A stretch of 64,000 nucleotides of DNA from Miscanthus floridulus (Eukaryota; Streptophyta; Magnoliopsida; Poales; Poaceae), in the NCBI RefSeq assembly GCF_019320115.1, contig NC_089591.1, forward strand, positions 59,199,702 through 59,263,701, given 5' to 3'. The notes under the pieces are model-generated. The model made no database searches. It had not been told where the DNA came from and saw only the letters and a list, made by a program, of their open reading frames with translations. The position numbers and the translations under genes are program-made. Below, piece by piece: positions 45,135 to 57,170 of this stretch. The first letter of the stretch is position 1. The number at the start of each line of letters is the position of its first letter.

Positions 45135-48100
45135 AATAAGCTTACACTTTTCTTTATCAGTTTTTGTCTTAACAGAACCCCGATCCTTAGTGACTTCCGG
45201 CCCCTGCAAATTGCGAAGGGTCAGACCTCACTCGGGGGCTGGCATGTGATCGTAACATATGTCATATGTAATACAAGTATTACGCTTGTAAAAAATCCCT
45301 GTGTTATACTTGCAAACATTCTCTAAGTTTTCCATTCGCCTCATAAACGAGTCTCGAGGGCTAAGATCTTGGGAACCAATTCTGAACACAACTGGTAGGA
45401 CTGTGAGACACCCACGCCCCAGCGGCTGCAACCTCTTTGCTCACCAGTTCAATCAGAATTAGTTCGCCCACGTTCCTAGTTTCCTATGACTTAGACCATG
45501 AGAAGAGTTGGAAAGCGTTAAAATGACTTGCCATAAGCAAAGGATGTAATTTTGTTCATTTTTTGCACAAATTCACCACTTACAAAGCGATGTCATTACA
45601 AAAAGGAACAATATACTTTGAGGACTGTTTACTCGGGGGCTTCCCCATAACGTTATTTCATTACAGTCTTGGCTCAGCTCTACCACAAGTGCTACTGCGG
45701 TCGCCGTGCCACGCTCTCCATCGGTGACATCCGGGGCATGTACACGGGCCAGCTCGTCTACTGCGGTCGCCGTGCCACGCTCTCCATCGGCGACATCTTC
45801 GCTGGATCCTCGAAGGCGCCACCATCTACGACGCCTCCGCCGGAGCGTCCGGGGACTACGCCATCATCGTCAGCCGCAACCCCGGCAGCAACGCCACCGC
45901 CATGGCATCTAGGGACTACGCCATCATCCCCAGCCATAACCCTGACAATGGCGTATGGGCAAGAACGCCTCCCGCCAAGGGAGGAGCACAGCAAACGATG
46001 GCGCAGTCAACGACGTAGGACGCCCACCGACGCCTTTTTTCCTTCAGCAGCAGCGACTCCTCACCAAGGGCCGCGCGCACCATCTCATCTACATTGGATA
46101 ACCTCCGGCTCGACATCACGCACCAGACTCACGAGCAAGGTTGTAAGTTCTCTATCTCTCTCTGGCATTACTCTTCCTCACTCAGGAACTACCACGACGC
46201 ACGGACGCGTTCGGTGGAAAGGAAGAAGAAGGAGAGATAGCGGCTCGAAGGCAGAAGGGGAGGTGGGATGAGAATTCCTCTCCCCCTCCCTATTTAAAGA
46301 GGAGGCGCTGTAACTAAGGAAAGGCGAAAGGTCGGACGAAAAACCCTCTCCCTTCCCCTTTTTTAATACACAATCAATGCTGATTGATATCTGAGGGGAT
46401 GCGCCAGAAGTGACGGGACGAACCCCGGTCTACGAGGCGTCCCTCTTTGGTCAAACTGAATACTGCCTGGGTATGGCCCGCCACTGACCCGCTCCGGACG
46501 CGGCGATTAAGGCACCCACATAGGCAGACAACTTTTTGCCTCCCCCATGCAGGACCACGGACGACCCGACGACGGGACCTTTCAGATCTCCTGGGTCAGC
46601 CATTCGGCCCAGAAGACACGACGAACGAACGACCAAAGAAAGATAAGCCTCTCAGTTTTCTCACTTTATGCGTTAAAATTCGTTCGCAAGATTCCGACCC
46701 CGTCAAATAGCAGGGACACGAACAGCAGGCTGCCGAGGATGACTACCAGTCTAGACATCCTCTTCACCCGACCCCTCCGTACGCTTGAAACTAAGGGCGC
46801 GACATACAGGCAGAAAGCTTTGAGTAAAACTGGACGAACTAGCAAACCCTACGCCTCGATAGCTATGGTGTTTCTGTTCACCAGAAAAATCATACTCAAC
46901 GCCCCTCGCGTCTCTAGTTTCGACATCTGCCTTCTCAAAGAAGGATCAGAGGGGTCCGCCTACAGAGTCTCCCCCAAGGGAAGAACTGTCAGGATGCCCA
47001 AGTTAATCGAACGGCTCAGATCGTCACCGAGACACGAAAACAAAGAACAGCAATTCTTACGTAGGTTATTCCAACCTCGTCACAAACGTCAGGGCCTAGA
47101 CCCATCCGGTAGGAGCTTTCCGCCACTCATACCACCAAGGTAACGTTACCGACCCCGCCTTTATTTTCAATTAAATCTTGCATTCAAAACATTTCATATG
47201 CAAAAAATTGCATCCCAACGATTCGTGTCGCACCACGAAACGGCTGTCGCCTCATTCGATATAGGCAACCACAGGCTGAGGTTTGAAGGTTAGCCCGCAA
47301 AGGGCTCGAGGCCGCCTCACACCGAACAGAGCCAGGGAGAGATAACCGAGACGAGCCCCAGCGGCCCTGCCCGACCCCGCTCAGAAGCGAACCGAGACGT
47401 CTCGACCTTCTCTTGTTCGATTCTAACCTCGAGCCAAACCCACAGAATCTCCATCGAGGAGAGGCCATTGGGCCCCCTGAGCTTATCGAACGACTCAGGC
47501 ATCTGCCGGGAGGCGGGTTAAGAAGTTGTGGAGTGCCACCAGAGGGCTCTGCCGACCCCATCAGCAAATGATGGACCCGGATTCTGCACGAACGTACCCG
47601 TTTGCGAGCTCGTTGAGCGCGGCACTCAAGCCGTCGAGGCAAGTGTCGTTCACTCAGCCCCTCCGATTGCGAAAACCGAGGACGGGGTAACACGCAATTA
47701 ACGGCCAAACCCTATCAGACCCTAACAGGGCTCGGGGGCTCGGGCCAAACAATGCAGGGACACAGGTTCAAAGGCCCCACCTTGCCGAGCCCATAGAGTC
47801 CCTAGTTGGGATTTCTGTTGGAAGACAGGGCGGGGATTATTGCGATGGCATCCATTATCACCAGAACCACGATTCCGATCTCCAATAACACCCGACCCCA
47901 GCAGGTGCGGGGGTCGGACCTTACTCGGGGGCTATTAAGGTACGGCCACCTCCTTTCCTTCTTTCGGAACAATCTCCTCGCATTATAATCAGCGGCATAA
48001 TTCAGGGGAACATATTGGTAAGACCGTAAAAAATGAAATCACAAAAAATCAAACAAAACAAAATTAAGACGCAAAAGCACGAAAGGCGTCCAGACTCGAA

Positions 48101-48158
48101 AAGTACCGACACTTGTCCACATATTACATATAAGCTGTTCTCAAAATTGTTCGATTAA
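45135..48158. other. 3' non-coding region of the Tat-type element
   Basis: Long spacer between pol and the antisense ORF. It includes a direct repeat of TGCGGTCGCCGTGCCACGCT (about 45697 and 45763, 66 bp apart) and several CTCGGGGGCT motifs. Plus-strand ORFs at 45669-46271 and 46547-47143 and a minus-strand ORF at 47184-47708 have no recognised domains. A short TATTTAAAG box lies at 46291. Confidence 0.55.
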
Positions 48159-49402
48159 TTACTCCCGTGAAGGGAGAACCATTTCTTTTAGACTGTCTGC
48201 CAGGTTCTTCGCAAGGGGAGCGACCATCTTCTCCATTTCCTCCAGCTCTTCATCCTCGTAGGTGGACGGAAAGCCTTCGCTCATCACCCTCAGGTTTATT
48301 TCCTTCTCATAATGGGCGTGGGCGACGGTGAAGGCCTGGGTAATCCCGGTGTGAAAGGCACTCTCCTCAAGTTGGCCCACCCGAGCCGTGATACCTCCGA
48401 CACGAGCCGCGAGCGGGCTGGTCTCCACTGGCTCCGTCACATTCAGGGCGTTAAGGACCACCCCGACCGCAGCTTGTAGAAGATCGTGCTCATCGCTCTC
48501 AGCCTGAAGGGCCCTGCACGTATAGGCAGTCTCCCGGGCACCGGATACACGATGTCGAGGACCATGCCGGCAGAATCCTTCGTCGGCTCCGTCGCCTCCT
48601 TGACACGCTGCACCACTTCCGAATAAGGGAGCGCCTCGTCAACGAGCACCGTCCCCTCGAACGATATCCCGGGCATCATCCGATGCAGGGGAAGCACACG
48701 CGCCATCAGTGGCGCCACCCTCCTCGCGTGGTAGGCACCGATAATCCCCGACCCCTTTACACCCCGACCCTTCAGGGCATGGAGGGCGGAGAGAAGGTCG
48801 GAGATGTGCTTCTTGTCTTTAGACTGGACGCCCCAGCCCCACGACGCTGGAGCATCCACAATAAGACGTCCAGTGTACTTCGGTAGGGTGGCACTCACAT
48901 CATCCCTAACATAAAACCACTGCGAATGCCATCCCTTGTTGGATGTAGCCAGACGCATGTACGGGTAACCCTTCGACCGGGTATGGCGCAGATGAATGCT
49001 GGCACACCCCATCGGCGCGTTCACTTCCTTCCCCCCAATCTTCCTCTTCGACAGACTAACGCTAAAGAAATACCGCCATAGATCAAAATGGGGATCGATC
49101 CCCAGGAAACCCTCGCACAGGGCAACAAACGCTGCCATATGTTGTATCCCATTGGGAGTTAGATGCTGTAGCTCTACCTCATAGTAATCTAATAGCCCTC
49201 GAAGGAATCTATGCACGGGTACCCCGAATCCCCACTCATGGAAGAGGGCAAAAGAGACGACATACCCTTCAGGCGGCACCGGCTCACCCTCGTCGCCAGG
49301 AAGCAACCACTCCTGGACGGTGGACAGTGGGCGGAGAAGGCCACGATGGATGAGGCCCTCCAGACGCCGGGAGGTGATGCTTGATCTACCCCATAACTCC
49401 AT
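48159..49402 (-). pseudogene. Antisense ORF (aORF) of the Tat-type element, gypsy-type 'transposase' domain
   Basis: Encoded opposite to gag-pol. The start chosen is the ATG at 49402 (MELWGRSSITSRRLEGLI) because a TATA-like box lies about 170 bp upstream; an in-frame ATG at 49639 would sit upstream of that box. The 320-residue part to 48443 has VVSFALFHEWGFGVPVHRFL, FFSVSLSKRK, CASIHLRH and WHSQWFYVRDD. This is the pattern of the plant retrotransposon-associated domain called putative gypsy-type transposase (PF04195, from memory). One frameshift near 48475 moves the C-terminal part to 48461-48159 (helical, acidic, ends VLPSRE). Function is unknown; it is not a DDE transposase. Confidence 0.75.
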
Positions 49403-49572
49403 TGAAGCAGTAGGGGGGAAGGGCAGGCGCGAGCTTAACGGCGGCTGGAACACGAACGCAGGCCGGTCGACGGTGGCGATGCGGGCACGAGAGGCTGGGA
49501 AGATTGGCGGTGGATGTTTTAGGATGCAAAGGAAGGGGAGCGAAATACGGGACCCTAGGGGCGAACCCCGCG

Positions 49573-49580
49573 GTTTTATA
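49573..49580 (-). promoter_or_regulatory. TATA-like box for the antisense ORF
   Basis: Minus strand TATAAAAC in CCCCCTATAAAACCGCGG, upstream of the MELWGR start. The position suits an independent antisense promoter; activity is inferred only. Confidence 0.5.
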
Positions 49581-50128
49581 GGGGGCGACGGACGCGAGAA
49601 GGGCAACCGTCCGCCTCGATCTCCAGGCCTGCCACGCACGCCACCGCGTCACGTCGCGGGACACGCGCCCGTAGTCCCTATCCTCTCACCCCAAAAATCT
49701 CGGCGGATGGTTCGCCTTCCCCAAGCGAATCCGGACTCTCTACCCACCTGGGAAACGCAAGCCACAAAGGCCTGTTCTTTTTCTCTCTGGCCCACCTAGG
49801 GCCCAGAAACTCGCCACCGGCCCAACCAAGAAGGAATCCACGAACGATCCATCATCAAGGGCAGAAGCACCAGTTAGGACAGCCCCGAATCAGTTCCCAG
49901 CGAACGGGACGCCACGACCCACTCGGAAGAACATCCAGTTGATAAAAAACTAAGTCCTTCAGCCTTACCCGCGAAGGGGCCGATACAATCCCCCGGGCAA
50001 CTCTACTCGAGTCACCCGGAGGCTCGGGGGCTACACCCATCGGGTGCGCTCGCGCGCACCCTCCGGCAAATTACCTTCGACGAAATCAAAAACATCCTCC
50101 AGGCGGTTCTACACGAATCACCTAGAGT

Positions 50129-50140
50129 CTCGGGGGCTAC
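50129..50140 (+). other. Polypurine tract of the Tat-type element
   Basis: CTCGGGGGCTAC immediately before the 3' LTR. The same ten bases CTCGGGGGCT also occur at 45231, 45632, 47731, 47924 and 50023. Confidence 0.6.
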
Positions 50141-51627
50141 TGTCGGGGACCTAATACCAGGGTACCCCAGGAGGTGGAATCGATAACCACCAAATGTGAA
50201 AAACTTCTGGACGCATAAAGGCGTCATGTCATCCCTTGTTCGAGTAACAGGAGTTCGGTTCCGCCTCGCCTGACACCTTTGGGACAGGCTCGGTCTTGCC
50301 CGAGGGCCGAGGGATAAACTCCGTCTCGCCCGATGCCTTGAGGGCGGGCTCGGTCTCGCCCGAGGGCTAAGGGATGAGTTCCGTCTCGCCCAATCTCGGA
50401 GGGGCAGGGTCAGCCTCACCCGATGCCTTTGTGGGATAACCCTGCCTCGCCCAAAGGCTCAAGGCTAAACTCCGTCTCGCCCGACGCCTATAGGGCAGGC
50501 TCGGTCTCGCCCGAAGGCTAAGGGATGGATTCCGCCTCGCCCGATCCTAGAGGGATAGGGTTAGTCTCACCCAAGAGATAGGGACTGATCTCTGCCTCAC
50601 CCGACGGCCCAGAACGAGCCTCGCCCTGATCGATATCTATCCCTCATAATGATGGGTACAGGACGAGACAAGACGTTCGGGTCAACCATGGCTCCAACGA
50701 CCATACCCTGCGCCCTGGCAGGAAAAGGACTGCCAGGGAGCAACAGGACTGATGCTTTAGACCCTTCCGGGCGCCGCTGAGCCCAAAAGGTATTACAGGT
50801 GCGTGCATCTCACTCGGTAGAGTTGTAGGCGCCGCCTTCAGCTCTGGGACACGGAACCCAACGAAGATATACGACAACCGCTACGCTTCAAGAATGGATT
50901 TGCTATCTCCACGAACGACGGATACTCCATCACCACGCTGTGGACCCGAGGGAGCGGGGCCCTCTTCCCGACCCCTCAGGTCCTCCCAGTCAGAGGGCCT
51001 TGGCCACGGCGCTACACCGAACCCCGACCCTGAATTCTCCCAACAAGAATCATGGGAACCAGAAGGCGTATGGAGCAAGGCTGGGGGGAGGCTCCTAAGT
51101 CAAAACCACTGTACTACAGCCCATACCCTAGGGGCAGCATGCTGTGACTAATCTGACATCCTACAGAGATATCGACAACATCGTAAGCACTTATCTTCCT
51201 TCGCACTCATCAGAATGGGGGACCTGACCAGGCAGACATGAGCCCCAAGGCTAAGTAGAGTACGCATCCTGGAGCCCTCACCCTTGTAAAGCCAGCCCCT
51301 TCATCTATAAAAGGGGATGCGCATCCTCCATCAAAGGGACGGAAAAAATAGGACCGAACAATAGAACGCACTCATACACACAAGCAGATACGAAGCTCTC
51401 GACCACCTTTCAATCCTTCGATCAGAGACTTGGGACCAGTCTCTCTCTCGGTAGTTTGTATCCCTTACTACAGACCGTTCACGGTGCTAATAACACAAGC
51501 AGCAACAAACTGGATGTAGGGACGTTCCGCCCGAACCAGTATAAATCCTGTGTCCTTTAGCGCACCATCCGAGCCTAACACGCATTACTATAAATTTACT
51601 TGCCGGTGCTTGTACAAAACACCGACA
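50141..51627 (+). repeat. 3' LTR of the Tat-type element
   Basis: 1487 bp, partner of 37506-38992. By eye about half of the mismatches fall in the first 500 bp, which hold the 30-bp array. Followed by CTAAG (51628-51632). Confidence 0.95.
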
Positions 51628-53410
51628 CTAAGTTTACTCCCCTCTTCAGATTCGTTGCATACCTATCAGGGAACATTAACGTTTGGAACCATTCTAGTAC
51701 TTTCCTCCTTTGGGCCCTCGTCGGAACAAAATTGGCCTTAGGCTTTCTCCATGACTTCCCGCCTCCAGGAGGCGCCATGTCTAGCTTTGGTCTATTGCAT
51801 AACCTCGCTTGATCCACTGTAGCCTTAACATTATCCTTTGTCTTATTAGGAATGTCCATGATTGTACCAAAAATTGCTTCGGTGATATTTTTTTAGTATG
51901 CATTATATCAATGTTATGTGGAAGTAGAAGGTTATCAAAATAGGGGAGGTTCCACAAGCACGACTTGTGAGTCCATGCATGTTGCTCGCCATATCCCAGA
52001 AAATGATCTCCTTGGTCATTGACCTCGAGAGCATCTAACTGAGCATGAACCACGGCATCAATCATCATCTAGGGTGCAGGGCCTTCAACTACTACATCTT
52101 TCGTAAAGTTCTTGATGTCTCATCTGAATGGATGATCAATAGGGAGGAATTGTTGATGTTTGTCAAATGAAGAATACTTGCCACCCTTCATCAACCAAAT
52201 GAACATCAGAGACGCCTTGCATACTGGGCATAAGAACTTCCTATGAACATACCAGCTGCAGAATATCCCATACGCCAGAAAGTCATGTAGGGAGTACTGG
52301 TACCAAACATGCATTTTAAAGTGTCTTTGTAGCTCGGTCATATGTCCATACCCCTTCCTCCCAAGCACAGACAAAATCATCAATCAGAGGCTCCATGTAC
52401 ACACTCATATTATTCCCCAGGTGTTCAGGAATTATCAATGACAAGAATATGTTCTGTCATTGAAAGAGGTTGCTAGGGGGAGATTGAGAGGGATAACGAA
52501 CATGGGCCAACAAGTGTATGAGGTAGCCACTATTCCATAAGGATTAAATCCATTCGTTGCCAGCGCAACACGTACATTACGAGCCTCTAGAGCTTTCTCA
52601 TGATGAATTGTATCAAACCTTGTCCATGCTTCACCATCGGATGGATGCACCAGCTTCTCAGGATTATATCGACATCTGTATTTGTGCCATGTTATCTATT
52701 TTGCGGATTCCTCAGTCATATAAAGCCGTTGGATCCTTGGTATGAATGGAAGGTACCATAGGATCTTCACGAGGATGGCGAGCTGCCTCTTCTGACCATC
52801 ACCAGAGTCTACCTCTAGGAACCTAGATGATTTACATTTCACACAGTACTTTGCTTCCGCATGTTCTTTCCTAAATAAGATGCATCCCTTCGGACAAGCA
52901 TGTATATACTCATATGGCATCTTAAGTACACAAAGGAGTTTATGTGCCTTATACATGCTCTTTGGAAGGATGTGACCATCCAGGAGCAGGCTACCAACAA
53001 CTGTCAGCATAACATCGAAGGCTTCTCGACTCAAGCTAAATTGGGACTTTACGGCCATTAGGCGTGTAATGGCATCTAGTTGAGAAACCTTGGCATGCCC
53101 GTGAAGGGGTTGCTATGCCATAGACAACATATCGTAATACGCCTTTATGGTTGGCTCTGGCTCCTCCTCCCTATGTCCTTCGTCAAAGTGTGCTTCATTA
53201 TAGTCATTTAACATGTCTGCTACCTCGGCATCAGCATCATAATCCTCGATGCGTTGTCTCATGACCTCATCTCTCACATGATCGGATTCACCATGGTAGA
53301 TCCACCGGGTATAGTCTACCATAAATCCATTCTTGCAGAGATGTTTACCTATGACCACCTTTGTTTGTCGACCCGTGTTTGCACAAATGTTGCAGGGACA
53401 CCAAGTATAC

Positions 53411-54576
53411 AGTCAAATGCATTGATAATCAAAAGCCAATGGCAATGCATAAGCCAATGCCAATAGATGGAATAAGAATAATAAAGTGTTTGATCCATGG
53501 ACCATAATAGGCTCCCAATAGCAGTTTTAATTATAGCCAAATATATAGTCAAATGCATTGATAATCAAAAGAACCATTTAGCTCAACAAATATTTACACA
53601 AACTCATTAAAAAAGAACACCTTCAAGAATTCTGAATTTTTAAACTTGAAATGGGCATCCCTTGGTCTCTTTAGTTAATACTCCTCCATATTAGATTCTT
53701 AGAAACCAAGTTTAGTATAAGCATTACTACATTAGAGCTACCATATGTGTCATCCTTGTAAATGATGCGACTGATTCTAGGAAACCCAAAGACTAAGCTT
53801 TGGAACTCTGTGGTAATTGCCTAAGGGTAATTTAATTGATTGGTAAAGAAGAACTAATGGCTTGATCAGAAGTAATTAAGTCAATGGAAAAGGACTAGAA
53901 ACACAAGCAAGGATTGATCTTTATGTTATTAAATGATGTGACTCATGCGAACTAAGTCGACAAGTTATTTTATAGGATACCTAAGATGGAAAAGAATGTC
54001 AACATTTATATGCCCAAATACATCCATAATCTATTTTCACAACCCCCTCGAATATGTAGGAGAGATCTTCACAACCTTCCATAAACAACAAATGATAAGT
54101 TATGTCGCTTTTAAACTCTTAAGCAGGCCATCTGGAACCACATAACCAAGCCAAAAAAAGCGAACAACATCACATAAAAATTTATGTGCATCATTGGACT
54201 TGTGAGAATGCTCACAGCAAGTCAACAACTATAGGTAAAGCTAAAAGAGTGCTCAAGCTAAAACTAGACCTCCAATTTCAAGTGTTCAGGATGTGAAGGT
54301 CAAACTAGATCTGCAAGTCTTAGTGTGAAATCCAAGCACCAAGAACTAACTGATCAAACTCCTAAGGCAAATCTCTATGTATCATAACCGCAGAACTACT
54401 TAAACATGAAAGAACCTGACTGGCAGAGATCAAAATTTAGCTACAATTTCTATCTTATGATTTCATCAATCAAGTCAAGTAAACAAAAAGTGGGACTAAT
54501 TCCCATCCATCGCCAAACTGATTCGATACCAGATGAGCAACTTAAATATGAGTTAATTAAGACGTAAAAATACCTA
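53411..54576 (-). other. 5' intron or leader region of the CACTA transposase gene
   Basis: AT-rich, no convincing coding exon. It lies upstream of the transposase on the minus strand. Confidence 0.4.
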
Positions 54577-54830
54577 CGCAATGGGGAGCAGGCCAAGCTC
54601 TCCGATCACCCTAGCCGCGCGGGGGCCAGGCACAGAGGCTGGGCACCAGGCGTGGGAAACCGGTAGCTGGCGTGGGCGTGGTGCCGACAGCTAGCGTGGG
54701 CGTGGCACGGGAGCTAGGCCAACGGCTGGCGCCAATGCGGGGTCAGCGGCTGGCGCGGTGCAGAGCCAGGGTCGGCGGCTGGCTGTGTGTGCGTGTGTGA
54801 GTGTATGCGTGTGTGTGCGGTTGGGGCCGT
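54577..54830. repeat. GC-rich short repeats and GT microsatellite in the CACTA 5' region
   Basis: GCTGGCGTGGGCGTGG-like and GGCTGGCG motifs repeat irregularly, followed by a GTGTGTGCGTGTGTGAGTG tract at 54783-54820. A GC-rich island in AT-rich surroundings may mark the transposase promoter or first exon; inference only. Confidence 0.5.
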
Positions 54831-54837
54831 GTACGAT

Positions 54838-55020
54838 GGAGGTTTGCCAAGTGCCCACGATCTAGCACTCGGCAAAGCCAAGGTTTGTCGAGTACTAGAT
54901 CGCAGGCACTCGGCAAACCCGTTTTGTTTTTTTTCATTTTTGAACCATAAACTACTACGCGTGTGTGGGGCCGTGAAGCGGTTTGCCGAGTGTTCCAGGT
55001 CTGACACTTGGCAAACGTAT
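54838..55020. repeat. Inner subterminal repeats of the CACTA element
   Basis: Several copies of TTTGCCGAGTG/CACTCGGCAAA and close variants (TTGCCAAGTG, TTGTCGAGTA, ACTTGGCAAA) in both orientations. Confidence 0.75.
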
Positions 55021-55140
55021 TTTTTTTATTTTCCTCCTTTTCCATAACGTGTTTTCCTCAATTTGTTCCAATGTACTTTGAAAATACCTTCTCAAATTCA
55101 CTGAAAAATATATATTTGATTTTTCTAGGAATATTATTTG

Positions 55141-57170
55141 ATTATTTCATGCAGTTATAGCTCAAATTCAATCTATATCAATTAAAATCCTATAATTACA
55201 CTTAATAAATTAAAATTATCAAACGAATCCAAAAAATTACCAAAATTTCACATGAATCAATCTATGTTCTCTATTGCCTATATAAAAAGTTTTGAAGTCA
55301 AACCCTAATTCGACCGTCACTTTGACTCTAAATTCTACCGAATCCTTCTCAACGCTACGATTCTTCTTTTGAGATACTTTGGTTTATAAACATCGTACAT
55401 GACAGATTGTGCGAAACCTTCTCAATTTTTTACCACAGCCTCCATGTATGATATCACGAGATCTTGACAAATCTCATGATTTTCACACTTCGTTTGCTTT
55501 TTTAGAATTTAAAAATCATTCGGCCACACGTTCGTGGTCATGTTTCCTGAATAAGATCTTCGAAATTTCTTTTTATTTCCTAGGTAAGGCCTCACATTAG
55601 ACTCAATAACATGAATATCATTTTTATACTCACTTTATTCTATTATTTAAATCACTTGTAGTTCAAATTTGACTTATACCAAAAAATTCCTTGAAATTCA
55701 ATAAATTAATTAAATATAGCAAACAGATCTAGAAATATACCAAATCTTAACATGGAGTACCACATGTTGTATGTGGAGAGTAGAAAAAGTTTCAAGGTCA
55801 TAAGAGAAAAAAAAACTTATTATTTCATGCAGTTATAGCTCAAATTCAATCTATATCAATTAAAATCCTATAATTGCACTTAATAAATTAAAATTATCAA
55901 ACAGATCTAAAAAATACTAAAATTTCACATGAATCAATCTATGTTCTCTATTGCCTATACAAAAAGTTTTAAAGTGAAACCCCAATTCCACTGTCACTTT
56001 GACTCTAAATCATACCGAATCCTTCTCAACGCTACGATTCTTCTTCTGAGATACTTCGGTTTGTAAACATTGTATGTGACAGATTGTGTGAAAACTTCTC
56101 AATTTTTTACCATGACCTCCACGTATGATATCATGAAATCTTGACAAATCTCATAATTTTCAGACTTCGTTGGATTTTAGAATTTAAAAACCATTAGGCC
56201 ACATGTTCGTGGTCATGTTTCTTGAACAAGATCTTCGAAATTTCTTTTCATTTCTCGGGTAAGGCCTCACATTGAACTCAATAACATGAATATCATTTTT
56301 CTACTCATTTTATTCTATTATTTGAATCACTTGCAGTTCAAATTTGACTTATACCAAAAAAATCTTTGAAATTTAATAAATTAATTAAATATAGCAAATA
56401 GATCTAGAAATATACTAAATCTTAACATGGAGTACCACATATTGTATGTGGACAGTATAAAAAGTTTTAAGGTCAGAAGATAAAAAAAACTTAATATTTC
56501 TTGCAGTTATAGCTCAAATTCAATCTATATCAATTAAAATCCTATAATTGCACTTAATAAATTAAAATTATCAAACGGATTCAAAAAATTACCAAATTTT
56601 CACATGAATCAATCTACCTTCTCTATTGCCTATACAAAAAGTTTTGAAGTCAAACCCAAATTCGACCGTCAATTTGACTTCAAATCCTACTGAATCCTTG
56701 TCAACACTATGATTCTTCTTCTGAGATATTTCGGTTTATAAACATTATACATGATAGATTATGCGAAAACTTCTCTATTTTTTACCATGGCCTCCACGTA
56801 TGATATCATAAGATCTTGACAAATCTCATGATTTTTAGACTTCGTTTGCTTTTTTTAGAATTTAAAAACCATTCGGCTACACGTTCGTGGTCGTGTTTCC
56901 TGAACAAGATCTTCGAAATTTCTTTTCATTTCCCGGATAAGGCCTCACATCGTACTCAATAACATGAATATCATTTTTCTACTCATTTTATTCTATTATT
57001 TGAATCACTTGTAGCTCAAATTGGACTTATACCAAAAAAATCCTTGAAATTCAATAAATTAATTAAATATAGCAAACAAATCTAGAAATATACCAAATCT
57101 TAACATGGAGTACCACATGTTGTATGTGGAGAGTAGAAAAAGTTTCATGGTCAGAAGAGAAAATAAACTT
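55141..57170. repeat. Three tandem repeats of about 675 bp
   Basis: Units start at 55141, 55819 and 56493 (ATTATTTCATGCAGTTATAG and variants) and run 678, 674 and about 677 bp. Shared landmarks include ATCAATTAAAATCCTATAAT, ATGAATCAATCTATGTTCTC, GATTCTTCTT and AACATGGAGTACCACAT in the same order. The units differ by scattered substitutions. No coding potential. Confidence 0.9.

Larger units (their letters stand above)
37506..51627 (+). mobile_element. Ty3/gypsy LTR retrotransposon of the Tat type
   Basis: 14,122 bp with two 1487-bp LTRs, a perfect 5-bp target duplication, gag, and pol in the order protease, reverse transcriptase, RNase H, second (archaeal-type) RNase H, integrase. A long 3' region of about 5 kb holds an antisense ORF. 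The second RNase H and the antisense ORF are known marks of the Tat lineage (Tat/Grande/RIRE2/Retand group). The LTRs have equal length and by eye about 30 mismatches, nearly all transitions, so it is a fairly young insertion. Gag-pol has many stops, so it is non-autonomous as it stands. Confidence 0.93.
35783..53410 (-). pseudogene. CACTA tnp2-family transposase, split by a 14.1-kb insertion
   Basis: N- to C-terminus: a Cys-containing transposase-associated region (C-N-I-C, then HLCKNGFMVDYTRWIYHGE, 53400-53280); the tnp2 core (53058-51633) with ACPKGCILFRKEHAEAKYC, HPSDGEAWTRFD, GFNPYG and LLPHNIDIMHT. After the insertion at 51632/37501 come the DUF4218-like part (YVPKHVW, MQHLFLHLPYEARMGG, CKIKASIVEAYILEE) and the DUF4216-like part (VEYYGRIEEI, FKCHWFD). 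The C-terminus is acidic, ending DYDDYF and a stop at 35783. Stops and frameshifts occur at several joins (near 52690, 52430, 52110, 36860). The enzyme would cut and paste the element; this copy cannot. Confidence 0.85.

Noticed and set aside
48443..49639. The antisense ORF as an independent host gene
   Set aside because: It lies between pol and the 3' LTR of a complete retroelement, in the place known for antisense ORFs of Tat elements, so it belongs to the element.
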